Assembly: GCF_020623625.1 (NCBI RefSeq)
Contig: NC_060202.1
Span: forward strand, 1,739,501-1,803,500
Direction of reading: 5' to 3'
DNA length: 64,000 bases
DNA from: Saccharomycodes ludwigii
Taxonomy: Eukaryota; Ascomycota; Saccharomycetes; Saccharomycodales; Saccharomycodaceae
A program made the position numbers and the translations under genes. Positions 31,796 through 41,581 of the stretch are shown in pieces; position 1 is the first letter of the stretch; each line of letters starts with the position of its first letter. Under the pieces are notes generated by a model. That model was not told the DNA's origin. It searched no databases and saw nothing but the letters and a program-made list of their open reading frames with translations.

Positions 31796-34480
31796 TTAAA
31801 AGAAATGTGTATATTTTTTTGAGTCCTCATGGATCTCCATTTCGCTTTTAAGTTGATTTAATTCTTGCTTAATCTGTACCGCCAATTGGGCTGTTAATTG
31901 GTTACAAGTGGCTAAATCTGGATGTCTATCATATTCTTCTTCTGAATATGTTTCAAATAATAATATTTTGGATGAAAAGTTGATAGTTTTCTTGGTTGTC
32001 GGAAGATTAGCTTCACCATCATTAAAGTTATTTGTCTCAAACGAAGGATCTGTCCCAGTACTACCAAATGAGTTATTACCGTTTTCTAACTTATCATTAT
32101 TATTTAAGCCTTTAAAGTTCCCATATGCATTATTATTTCCAATAATTCTAGGAGGAATTATTAATATTGGTTCACTGCCTTCATTCCCAATTGAAAAGTC
32201 TTGGTATGTTTCATCATTATCATTATTGATTGGATTTATAGAATATGTTATATCACGAGGTGTATATTCTGGATTTTCATCTTCCAAATCTATACTAATT
32301 TTCTGATTGTTATCTCCATAATAATAATACTCCTCGTCATCTTTCTTTCCCCCTCCCGTTTCTTCTTTCTCTTCATCGTCTTCTTCCAAATTTGAAGTTA
32401 AGGGCTCCTCGAAACTAAATTCTTTTTTTGTGGTAAGTTCCTCTAATATATCAATCGAACTTTTTGGATTTAACGTTTTATATTCGTTAAGCATACTACT
32501 ATCAATAATCATATCATCATTGTTTTCCTTATTAATATTTGTGTCTAAACTTAAATCTAAATCTCCACCAAAGTCAATGATATTTGCAAACTCTATAATG
32601 TCATTCGCATATTCTGAATCATCATAGTTTGAAAAAGAGGAAGAGATGGTAAATCTTTTTAAAAAAGATTGAGGTTGCTGGCCATCGGTATCGGCGGTAA
32701 ATATTTTGCTTTCCCTATCATCTATGTCTGAAGCCTTTACCTTATTATGTTTGTTTACATCAGATTCATATAAAAAGTCATCATCGTTTATTGTGTCCAA
32801 ACTAGTACTATAAACGCTATTTGAAATGGTAACGTCCTTATCATTAGTATTGACCTTATCATTAGTATTGACCTTATAATTATCAAATTTACCATTTTTT
32901 AAAATGCTACTGGTTGGCGATTTTGTCAAATCCGGAGTACTCTTCTTGACATTATTACCCACTTCTTCTATAACCATACCTTCATTCTCTGTTTTTACTG
33001 ATATAGTATCATTAAGTAATTTTTCCAATGTCGTTATAGAAGCATTCAAATCACTCGAAGTCTTATCCTTATTGCGGTTATCCCTAAGACTGGAAGCCGA
33101 TAGTTGACGCTCTAAAGAAACAATAGATCCAACTTCATTTTCATCTAATACTTTAGGAAGCACCGCTTTCCCAGCTAGTTTAGGAGTTGACTCAGACTTT
33201 TCAAAAGACTTGATATTCTTCTTATCATTGTTAATTGCATCGCCGATAATTTTTACTGGCGACGTTAATTTTTGCAAATTTAAAGGCCTAATTTTTTGTT
33301 TATAATAGACATCATTCCTTTTTACCGGGAAATCTGCATTTAAGCCATCTGTATCGGGGCCGTCTGGAAAGTGAAACTTGTGATGGTAATCAGTATCAAC
33401 AGTACCGTGATCTTTTTTTTGAAAATTGTGGGTGTCATTGGACGCGTTAGATCCGCCATTATGAGAGGTGAAAGATTCATGCAAAGAACTCTTGGATAAG
33501 TTTTTCTTGAAATTATAAAGCAAATTACTACCACTCGTTGAAGATTTCACCGTAACATTATCTTGATATTGTAAACTTTTATTTGATTTTTCGTGACTAA
33601 ATGATGTTGAAGTGGAGGTAGATGATGAAATAGACGAATATGTTGATGATGGAGGTAATTTAGAGCTAAACGTACCTGATATTGGCAGCGGCTCGTCATC
33701 ATTAATAGTAGTAGAATTACTTTTGTTATTGCTACTTTTATCACTAGTATAATTATTATTGTTGCCAGATTTATTTGTGGAAGTTATGGTAGTTGTCTTT
33801 TCATTTTCATTATTACTCGTTGCGGGTTTTTTTTTAAATATTGAAAAGATGCTCTTTTTTTTTTTCATTGATTCATGTACGAGTTTATTTTTTTGGTGTT
33901 GTTCCATAGGTGATGTTATAGAAGCAGATGATTTTTGTGTATGCTGTAAATGTTTTTTCAAGCTTGGAAATATATGTGGTTCTGTTGTATATGTGTATGA
34001 TGTGACGTCTGCTACACGTTGATTAGTTGAAGGGTACGTTATGTTTGTATTGCTTACGGATTCTGAATTGTTACTAGAATCTAAATTCATTGTGGTAGAC
34101 ATATCTTTATTTCCGTTGGAACATTCTGTTTTAATTAAATCAGCTAGTGCTGTTAGGGACGGCGAAGTACTAAACTTAATAGTCTGTGTTTGAACCTCTT
34201 GATGTGTATCAACATCATCGTCCAATAATTGGATAGGTACGTTAGTGGGGGTATTTTTATTTTTGTTATAGTTTATTTTTATGGATGTAATATCAACAGG
34301 ATCATCTTTTGTTGCAGCAGAAATATTGTCGATATCAATTTTTTTTAGAAATAATGAATTTCTGAAATTGTTGGCATGATCTGTGGTATTGATGTTTGAG
34401 CACGACTCGTAAAATATTGATTCTGAAGCTTCTATGCCATCATGTTTTGGAATATTTCTATCAGTATAATAACTTGACAT
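31796..34480 (-). CDS. BNI4: Bni4: septin-to-chitin-synthase scaffold and PP1 targeting subunit
   Basis: 894 residues, same length as S. cerevisiae Bni4 (about 892). Bni4 recruits Chs4/Chs3 and the phosphatase Glc7 to the bud neck so that the chitin ring forms. Most of the protein is disordered, rich in Ser, Thr, Asn, Asp and Lys. The signature is the last 65 residues: KKTINFSSKILLFETYSEEEYDRHPDLATCNQLT to the end SKKYTHFF. KTINF, at about residue 830, fits the RVxF-type Glc7 docking motif. A tandem VNTNDK duplication lies around residue 540 (DNA 32838-32873). Context between CSL4 and SIN4 matches YNL233W. Confidence 0.94.
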   Translation of the reverse strand: MSSYYTDRNIPKHDGIEASESIFYESCSNINTTDHANNFRNSLFLKKIDIDNISAATKDDPVDITSIKINYNKNKNTPTNVPIQLLDDDVDTHQEVQTQTIKFSTSPSLTALADLIKTECSNGNKDMSTTMNLDSSNNSESVSNTNITYPSTNQRVADVTSYTYTTEPHIFPSLKKHLQHTQKSSASITSPMEQHQKNKLVHESMKKKKSIFSIFKKKPATSNNENEKTTTITSTNKSGNNNNYTSDKSSNNKSNSTTINDDEPLPISGTFSSKLPPSSTYSSISSSTSTSTSFSHEKSNKSLQYQDNVTVKSSTSGSNLLYNFKKNLSKSSLHESFTSHNGGSNASNDTHNFQKKDHGTVDTDYHHKFHFPDGPDTDGLNADFPVKRNDVYYKQKIRPLNLQKLTSPVKIIGDAINNDKKNIKSFEKSESTPKLAGKAVLPKVLDENEVGSIVSLERQLSASSLRDNRNKDKTSSDLNASITTLEKLLNDTISVKTENEGMVIEEVGNNVKKSTPDLTKSPTSSILKNGKFDNYKVNTNDKVNTNDKDVTISNSVYSTSLDTINDDDFLYESDVNKHNKVKASDIDDRESKIFTADTDGQQPQSFLKRFTISSSFSNYDDSEYANDIIEFANIIDFGGDLDLSLDTNINKENNDDMIIDSSMLNEYKTLNPKSSIDILEELTTKKEFSFEEPLTSNLEEDDEEKEETGGGKKDDEEYYYYGDNNQKISIDLEDENPEYTPRDITYSINPINNDNDETYQDFSIGNEGSEPILIIPPRIIGNNNAYGNFKGLNNNDKLENGNNSFGSTGTDPSFETNNFNDGEANLPTTKKTINFSSKILLFETYSEEEYDRHPDLATCNQLTAQLAVQIKQELNQLKSEMEIHEDSKKYTHFF

Positions 34481-35282
34481 TTGCTATTTTATCTGATAAA
34501 GAAATTGATTTTTTTTTTTTTCTTTTTGCAATATCCTCTATATATTTTAAGTATTTGTATTCTTTAAAGAAATATATCTAGATGAAGCTTATTATTCCCA
34601 TTGAAACAAACTAGAAATCATTAAAATCCTTTTTTATTTATTTATTTTAATTTTTTTTTTTATTTTCTTCCTTTTTGGAAATACCCAGCAAGAGAAAAAA
34701 AAAAAAAAAAATAAAAAAAAATAAAATTAAAATTAAAATGTGGTTTTAGTTTTGAAGGTTGTTTTGGAATCTTTGTGCGAATGCGACTGTATCTTTTCCG
34801 AAGTGGGTATTCGTTACTATTACATACAAAGATATTTTGGTTTTATTTTACTCGAAGAGAAAAAAGAAAAAAAGAAAGTTCAAATCAGAAAACGTTTTAT
34901 CAAGATAAGCATAAAAGTGCCACACCTCTTGACTTAATTTCTTTTTACTTAGGCTTTCATTCTCTCTGCTTGATTTCATTATTCACAGTGGTTACTTTTT
35001 GAATGTTAATTTCTTGAAACATTTAATCACAAGTTCCACCTGACGCGAAAAAGAAAAAGAAAAAAAAAAAAAAAAAAAAAATTTGAGAAATATTTAATTA
35101 TATTTCCCAGTTAGGAAATAAGCGTTTGTTGTGCAAAAATAAGCACGTGATCTTTTGAGGTACCAGATCCCTCCCTTCGATTCTCAGAGGGAAAATAATT
35201 AGAATAAAAAAATTACTGTTGAATCCTACACAAATGCATAATCCATACATACTTACCAATACAATTACACAGTTTCTTAAAA
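34481..35282. promoter_or_regulatory. BNI4 promoter and SIN4 3' region; no globin gene
   Basis: No supported gene; S. cerevisiae has the globin-like YNL234W in this place. Seen: A tracts at 34697-34713 and 35058-35080, TTTTCCGAAG at 34795-34804, and a CACGTGAT E box at about 35144-35151 (Cbf1 type). A centromere is not supported: no CDEIII-like sequence lies at a suitable distance. The few ORFs here of 60-75 codons overlap each other and have no family features. Confidence 0.5.
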
Positions 35283-36683
35283 TCACATTTCATGTAACAT
35301 CCCAGAACATATACAAAGTCTTGAAAACACACTGCACCATCTTCTTGTGGATATTTTAGTATCAACAACCGTTTTATCTGATGGTATAATATACCCAGCT
35401 AAAGTAACAGAACCACATCTTACACATCTCTTATATTTTTTTGTAATTTCACCAGTATTACTATTGTTCTTTGCATTATCCAATGGTTCTTTGGTAACAT
35501 CATCTATTTCCAAACATGTAAACTCTTGAGATGAGCGACATTTCTCATCATTATCAAAAAACAATAACCCCTTATCCAATGGCTGTAATAAGTGGAAATA
35601 TTTGGATTTGTAATATTCTTCTGCATATAGCTTTAAACCACCTGTATCGTTGAAATATATTTTAGAAATATTTAGGTTGGACAATATGCTGTTTCGAAAA
35701 TAACCTAATAAAAACTGTTTAATATTTGAATCAAATTCAGCGGGTATGTCGCCTTTAACTATCATGTATGGCTCACGTTCCAAATTGGCTTTAAGAGCGC
35801 TGGCATCATTGTTACCGATATTAGTACTTAAACTGGATATTTCATTACCAATATCGGTTAGATGTGATTCAAATTTCTCAAAGTCTATTGGCGATTCATC
35901 CAATACTTTTCTCAATATAATTGAAGAATCATTTAAAGCGGGCAAACCTGTTTCTGTAAATTTTGTTATTAACTGATTGATTTTTCTTATTTCATTTAGT
36001 ATTGAAAGAATTAAAATTCTAGTGACTTTAGCACCTAATACTCCTAAAACCAAATTGTCTTGTTTGTCCTTAGGATTGTTTACTAATATTATAGATTGCT
36101 GAAGCAAAAAATTTATAAATTTAACAAACCACTTAGCTATTGGTATCAAAGAAAATATTAAATCCTGTTTACTAAATGAAAATTGAAATAATTTGGCTGC
36201 ACTTGTGTTTTGTCCATTCATTGTTGCAGAGTGTTGAATCATCATTTGGACATTTCTACAAACCGTGCTAAATGCAAATAGTACATCTCTCAAAGATATA
36301 CAACACCTTGCCATGCTATACACATTGCTATTTCCTTGGAAACTACTCCCTAGTTCTAACTGCAATAAAACTAATTTCTGCATCGGCTTAGTAACAATAA
36401 TCTTTTCCAGTATTTCTCGAGGAGCGTCAGGGTGAAACCCAAAAAGCTTATAACAAGCTTTAATAATTTTTAATATAATATCATCCTTGGGTAAAGTATC
36501 GTTGCACGTTTTAACCAAAAACTGTTTAATGGCAATAGATATATCCTCCCCCATACAGGCCTTATGTGTACTGGACACAAAAGTATACGATAACGCATTT
36601 AACACCTTTTGCAAGTTTGCTGGCTGTTTAATTAACTCCTGTTCGCTTTGTGTGTTGGAACCATATGGCTGGAAAAAAATCTG

Positions 36684-36734
<51 letters not shown>

Positions 36735-38465
36735 AGTTTTATAAATTAAGCCTGCACCTAGGGGGGACAAGGAACACCATTCAATGTTCCCAGGCAATGT
36801 TGAAAAGCTAAACCCAACTTCCAATGGAGAAACTTGATCAGATATAATCTCTTCATGATACGTTAATTCTTTCCAAGTGGTTCTTCTAAAAATTCTGACT
36901 TTCCCATTTGACAATCGAAACATTACTTGGTCTTGGATTTGGTAGGAGGTGATGTCTTCTATGGTATCTTCGAACACTATGTCACCCAAATGTTTTAGTT
37001 GATAGGACTCTATTGGATTGTTCAAATAGCTTCCTAACAAAATAGTGGAAAAATCAGTTGATGGAACTTTTTTTTCCAATTTATACCTTTTAACTATATA
37101 CTTGTTCTTCCCTATTATTTCATACCCAAGTAAAATTTCTGTATCGCTTTCTGGCTCACAAGTTCTTGACAACAAAACGTACTTAGCTAACTCCATTAAG
37201 TCATTATTCTCTTCTTTTTCGAAAATATCTGGGGAAAAATCAAATAGATGTTCAATGAACAGCAGAGGGTCATTTAAAAATGTTGAATTATTGCCTTGCT
37301 GTTGCATTTGCTGTTGTTGGGCGTTCCAATTGATGGAAAGTTTGAAAATGGAAAATGTCTTTAATTTTTTACAATATGTGGAGATTAAAAAGCAATTATT
37401 TTCAGCACAATGTGCCAATTGTGCAAAATCTAACCAATTATTTTCCATACAAAAATTGGGATTAACTTGAACGCTTATTTTCTTATGTTCCTTAGAATTT
37501 GAAAATTGGTACCAAAAGTCTAATTGTCCGCTTCTTCGAATACCAACGCAAGCAGACTTGATAAATTGGGGATGAAAAACACCAAATAACGGACAGGTGG
37601 TGAAATTTAATTTTGTTATCCCATCATTATCTGTAAAAGAGTTGTTTATATCCTTGTTTTTGTTACTATTGATCTGTTCCAAATTTAAATGCGAGGACAT
37701 AACTTGTTTTTGACTACCAATCCATTGAAAATCTAGTATAGAACTGCTATACTCTTTCTTGGTATGTTTTCTTTCTAAATTACTGGTACCACCATTGATG
37801 GAAGTGCACGTACTGCTGTTGCTGGAAGCATTTTCGGTATTAACAGGTGTTAAACTAACAATTTGGTTATGTATTTTGTAAACAGTATCTTGAAAAACAA
37901 CAGATAATTTTTCCAGTGTAGAAGGACCTGATTTATCATATCCTGCTAATAGCATCGTCAAAGAACCTACTTCATCAAATACAGCAGCTGTTTCGCCCGG
38001 TAACGCAGCCCAATTATTCCAGTAAACTTTTTCAATGTCAAAAAAGAATTGAACATTGTTCATATTATTAGTTGTAGCATTGAGATCTGTGTTATTGTTG
38101 GGCTGAGGTCCAGAAACTATATTATTAGCCATGGGTAAAGTAGAAGTGGGGGCTGAACCAGAAACCCCTGCATTGGTAGTAGCAGATGATGAAGCTGTTG
38201 TTGTGCTGTTTGACGTACTCGTAGTATTAGTATTGGTGCTACCAACATTTGATTTGGATTGTGTGGATCCGTTGGCTAAACTATCATACAATCCAGCATG
38301 TAAAACGTACCTTTGTGGCTCATGAAATCTCCAATTGGTACCATTAATTGATTCTAAAAAAGTTAAACATAAATTTGAATTTGGAGAGCTCTTGTCTGCA
38401 TACAAAATAAGTCCATTTTTAGACCAGCTTACTAGATTACTACTGCTATTCAATTGATAAAACAT
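35283..38465 (-). CDS. SIN4: Mediator tail subunit Med16 (Sin4)
   Basis: 1060 residues from the ATG at 38465 (the frame is open three codons further up but starts GTG); S. cerevisiae Sin4 is about 974. Med16 anchors the Mediator tail that binds activators and repressors at RNA polymerase II promoters. The start, MFYQLNSSSNLVSWSKNGLI, is the beginning of the family's WD40-like N-terminal domain. A poly-Asn run of about 17 residues (about 578-595), from AAT repeats at 36682-36732, sits in the middle. The C terminus has the conserved KRCVRCGSVTL and RWCSVFSRLCICSG cysteine-containing segment. An Ala/Ser/Thr-rich insert lies near 75-110. Matches YNL236W. Confidence 0.94.
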
Positions 38466-39482
38466 TATATTCACATATATATATTATATGTGTGTGTGTT
38501 TTGTTTATTATTTTTTATTTTTTTAAGAAAAAGAGGGGACTACAAAACTTGTAGGTTTTGATGTTGGAAAGATTGTTTAGGACTTATTAGTGATTACAAA
38601 AAAAAAGAAAAAAAAAAAAAAAAAGTTATGTTTAAAATATAAGGAATAAAAGGACACTATGCTAACAAATTTTTTTAACTTTTTTTTTTTTTTTTTTTTT
38701 CATTTTTCATTTCTCTCTTTTGCTTTTTATTACTGAAAAGGAAAAAAAAGAAAAAAACCAAAAATTTATCATTTACTAATTATTCCGAAGTATGCAATTA
38801 CCGTACAAATGTTTTTTGCAGTGTTCGGACAAATACAATTACGATTCTTGTAATGAATCCGAAAGAGCGAATATATATTGAAAAATGAACGTGTGTAATA
38901 ATGATAGTATTATTAGTATTATAAATGCCACAAATACTCGTAGTTATTCACATGACCACAGAAATCTCAATGGATTATAATGAAAATACAACATTCAAGC
39001 ATAAGAACAGTGCTCATTTTAATGACAGCGGTATCTTTCAACAAGGTGATGTGTATCGAAAATATTGGCTTCTATAATATAACACGCGTATTTCAAGAAG
39101 CTAAGTTCTTAATATTTTTTCAAATACTTTGGATATTATGCTTAATTGAATAGCAATTAAATATATATATATATATATACGTGTAGTAGTAAAAGTCTTG
39201 ATTGGTTTTTGAGTTATCAATTGATGTGTTCTAGACAAGGCTGCTCAATAATTAAGACATTAAAGTGGGTGTAATATCTTCGTATCTTATCTTTACAAAC
39301 CATTGTTACATGGAATGTGAGACATGTTAAACTGTATAAAATGATATTCTTTTTTTTTTTTTTTTTTCATAACAGGCAAAGCAAAAGAAAAAAAAGAAAA
39401 AAAAAAATATTGTCGAGCTCCTGACAGGTCTTAAAAGCGATAATCAGTACAATAAATTAAGCACCAGTTTTCTATTAAAAAG

Positions 39483-39519
<37 letters not shown>

Positions 39520-39816
39520 AAAATAAAATAAATAAATAAACAAATAAATAAATAAAGTAAAACTTAAATGAAAATAAATTAAAAATAAAAAGGCCACGAA
39601 AATACTTATACAACTATTTTGTCTTATTCCTTAATTTTGTTTTGATTCTCTTTTTGTTCTTTTATCTTTTTAACTTTACCTTTTACCTATTTATTTAGTC
39701 CAATTATTTATTTTCTCATTCTGTACTTTTTTTCTTTTCTTTTTTAATTCATAAATTCATATTTTGCTCAATTTTACAATAATAACAGAAACCTTGAAAC
39801 AATAAACAAAGCAAAG
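38466..39816. promoter_or_regulatory. Divergent SIN4/YTP1 region, 1.35 kb
   Basis: Flanks are homopolymer-rich (T 38680-38700; A about 39488-39517; (AAAT)n 39530-39560). TTCCGAAG (38783-38790), TTCGGAC (38824-38830) and AATCCGAA (38856-38863) cluster near the middle. The stretch 38880-39350 is unusually complex sequence with two overlapping short ORFs, 38925-39077 (50 codons) and 38980-39153 (57 codons), neither recognised. A (TA)n run is at 39161-39179. Confidence 0.4.
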
Positions 39817-41190
39817 ATGTTTAAGTGCCGTCAAAAAACAACCCCTCAGTTACTGCCCTCAGTATTGTTGATAATGTCTATTCTGCTATCAAAAGTCCGT
39901 GGTCATGAAATGGCTGGTATGGATGATACAGATGATTTAACTTTCCCCGATATAGTAGATTTTGGGCCCAAAATGACACATTGGTTATTATCAGTCTTTT
40001 TCCTATTATTGTTAAGTTCATTCTCTACTTCTTTAGCATTTTCAAGTAAAACACACGCATCCGTTTTAGTACAAACTATCATTACAATTTATGCATTTTT
40101 TGAAAAATTCCTTTTAAGATTCCCAGACAACGACGGCATAGAAAATAGAGTTTCCAGATGTTTTGGTTGGATTTTTTTATCAATATCTATAACAACATTA
40201 TTCTTTGGTAGTTTAGCTAGTGGAACAGGATTATTGTCAAAATACAAAAAGATAAATTCTTTGTCGTCCAAACTTGGCACTAAAGTGTTAGTATATATAC
40301 ATAGAGCACTATCCTTGGTTTTAATTTGGATTGGTTGGATTAAAGTATGTTTAGCTCCAGTAGCTTTATTCGGATTTTGTAGGGGCGGCTCAACTGGACA
40401 ATGTATAGCCCATGGTATCATGGGAACTTCTTTTGTAATTTATGGGTTTGTGTATTCGATGGTTCTTGTAGTTCCTTGGATAAGGTTAGCTAATTACTCA
40501 CAAGATCATGTTGATAGCTGGATTATTATGATTTGGGGTTGTGTTAATACGTTTACTGAAGGTCCTCATGGTGATTCTAATTGGTCCCATGGCGATTTTC
40601 AACATACATCTATGGGTATTATTTGGTGGTGTGCAGGACTGTTAGGCGTATTTTTAAGTCGCAACAAACAGAGAACATTTGTACCAAGTTTGGTTTTCAT
40701 TTTTACCGGATGGGCAATGATGGAACATGTCCAATTATTAATTATTAGCACAAAAGTGCATTACTTGTTTGGTCTAGTTTTGGTTAGTGGTGGGGTATGT
40801 CGCATTATTGAAATATCATTTCTTTTCAAAGATCGTTTGCATTTGGACAAAATATATTCTTTCCAATACCTTCCCCCATTTACTTTAGTATGCTCCGGTA
40901 TCTTATTCATGGGTGCCAATGAGGAGCAACTAAATTTAGTCTTAAGAATTGGGGCAGATCATTCTGCGTATAGTCTGGTTTTGTTAGCAGCTTCTTTTTT
41001 GGTTTATTTTTGGATTATTTGTTGTTTAAACATATATGTGAGATTTGTTGAAAGGGAAAAAGCAGGGTTTTTAGACTCCTATGAATCAAATCTAGTTAGA
41101 GAAAATAGTGAAAATTTTGAATTATCTGAGGGGGAACTAGATGATTTAAATGATAATATTGATGATCATGAAGAAGATATAAGTGTTTAA
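39817..41190 (+). CDS. YTP1: Ytp1 multi-pass membrane protein
   Basis: 457 residues, close to 459 in S. cerevisiae Ytp1, a membrane protein of unknown biochemical function, reported to resemble mitochondrial electron transporters. Seen here: an N-terminal signal-like hydrophobic segment (about 12-28), a short acidic lumenal stretch HEMAGMDDTDD, then about ten membrane helices with conserved His and Trp residues, including the central motif GPHGDSNWSHGDFQHTSMGIIWW, and an acidic cytosolic tail. The His-rich central motif is characteristic of the family. It lies between SIN4 and KEX2 as in YNL236-238, but is inverted relative to its neighbours when compared with S. cerevisiae. Confidence 0.94.
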   Translation: MFKCRQKTTPQLLPSVLLIMSILLSKVRGHEMAGMDDTDDLTFPDIVDFGPKMTHWLLSVFFLLLLSSFSTSLAFSSKTHASVLVQTIITIYAFFEKFLLRFPDNDGIENRVSRCFGWIFLSISITTLFFGSLASGTGLLSKYKKINSLSSKLGTKVLVYIHRALSLVLIWIGWIKVCLAPVALFGFCRGGSTGQCIAHGIMGTSFVIYGFVYSMVLVVPWIRLANYSQDHVDSWIIMIWGCVNTFTEGPHGDSNWSHGDFQHTSMGIIWWCAGLLGVFLSRNKQRTFVPSLVFIFTGWAMMEHVQLLIISTKVHYLFGLVLVSGGVCRIIEISFLFKDRLHLDKIYSFQYLPPFTLVCSGILFMGANEEQLNLVLRIGADHSAYSLVLLAASFLVYFWIICCLNIYVRFVEREKAGFLDSYESNLVRENSENFELSEGELDDLNDNIDDHEEDISV

Positions 41191-41581
41191 TTTTCGAAGC
41201 TAGTATATATGTATTAAAAGTTTCAAATTTTTTTAGTTATTACATATAATTATTTATTTTGTAACTTTAATATTTGCAAGTAAAAATAAATATTTAGAGG
41301 GGATTTGATTAACTAATTGTAATGTCCAGTAAAAATAATATAAGGATTAAAAAAGGAAAAAAAAAAAAAAAAAAATGAAATAAAATAAAACACATAATTC
41401 ACTAGTTTATTAAATACATAGCATATATTTTTTTTTTTTTTTTTTTTAGTATAAACTTGAATTTTGTTCTTAAATGCTTAATATATGATGTATTTTCAAA
41501 AGGTTAACAACAAAAGATAGAATAATATATATATAATTTCCATTACATTGTTCTCATTTTATCATTATCAGCATTGTTTGG
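41191..41581. other. Convergent YTP1/KEX2 3' region
   Basis: AT-rich gap with an A run of about 19 (41357-41375) and a T run of about 19 (41430-41448), plus (TA)n at 41525-41535. No gene is seen; both neighbours end here. Confidence 0.5.

Noticed and set aside
35144-35151. CDEI-like CACGTGAT, possible centromere
   Set aside because: No CDEIII-like TTCCGAA sequence at a suitable distance; the same holds for ATCACGTG at 25366. Single E boxes for Cbf1 explain both.
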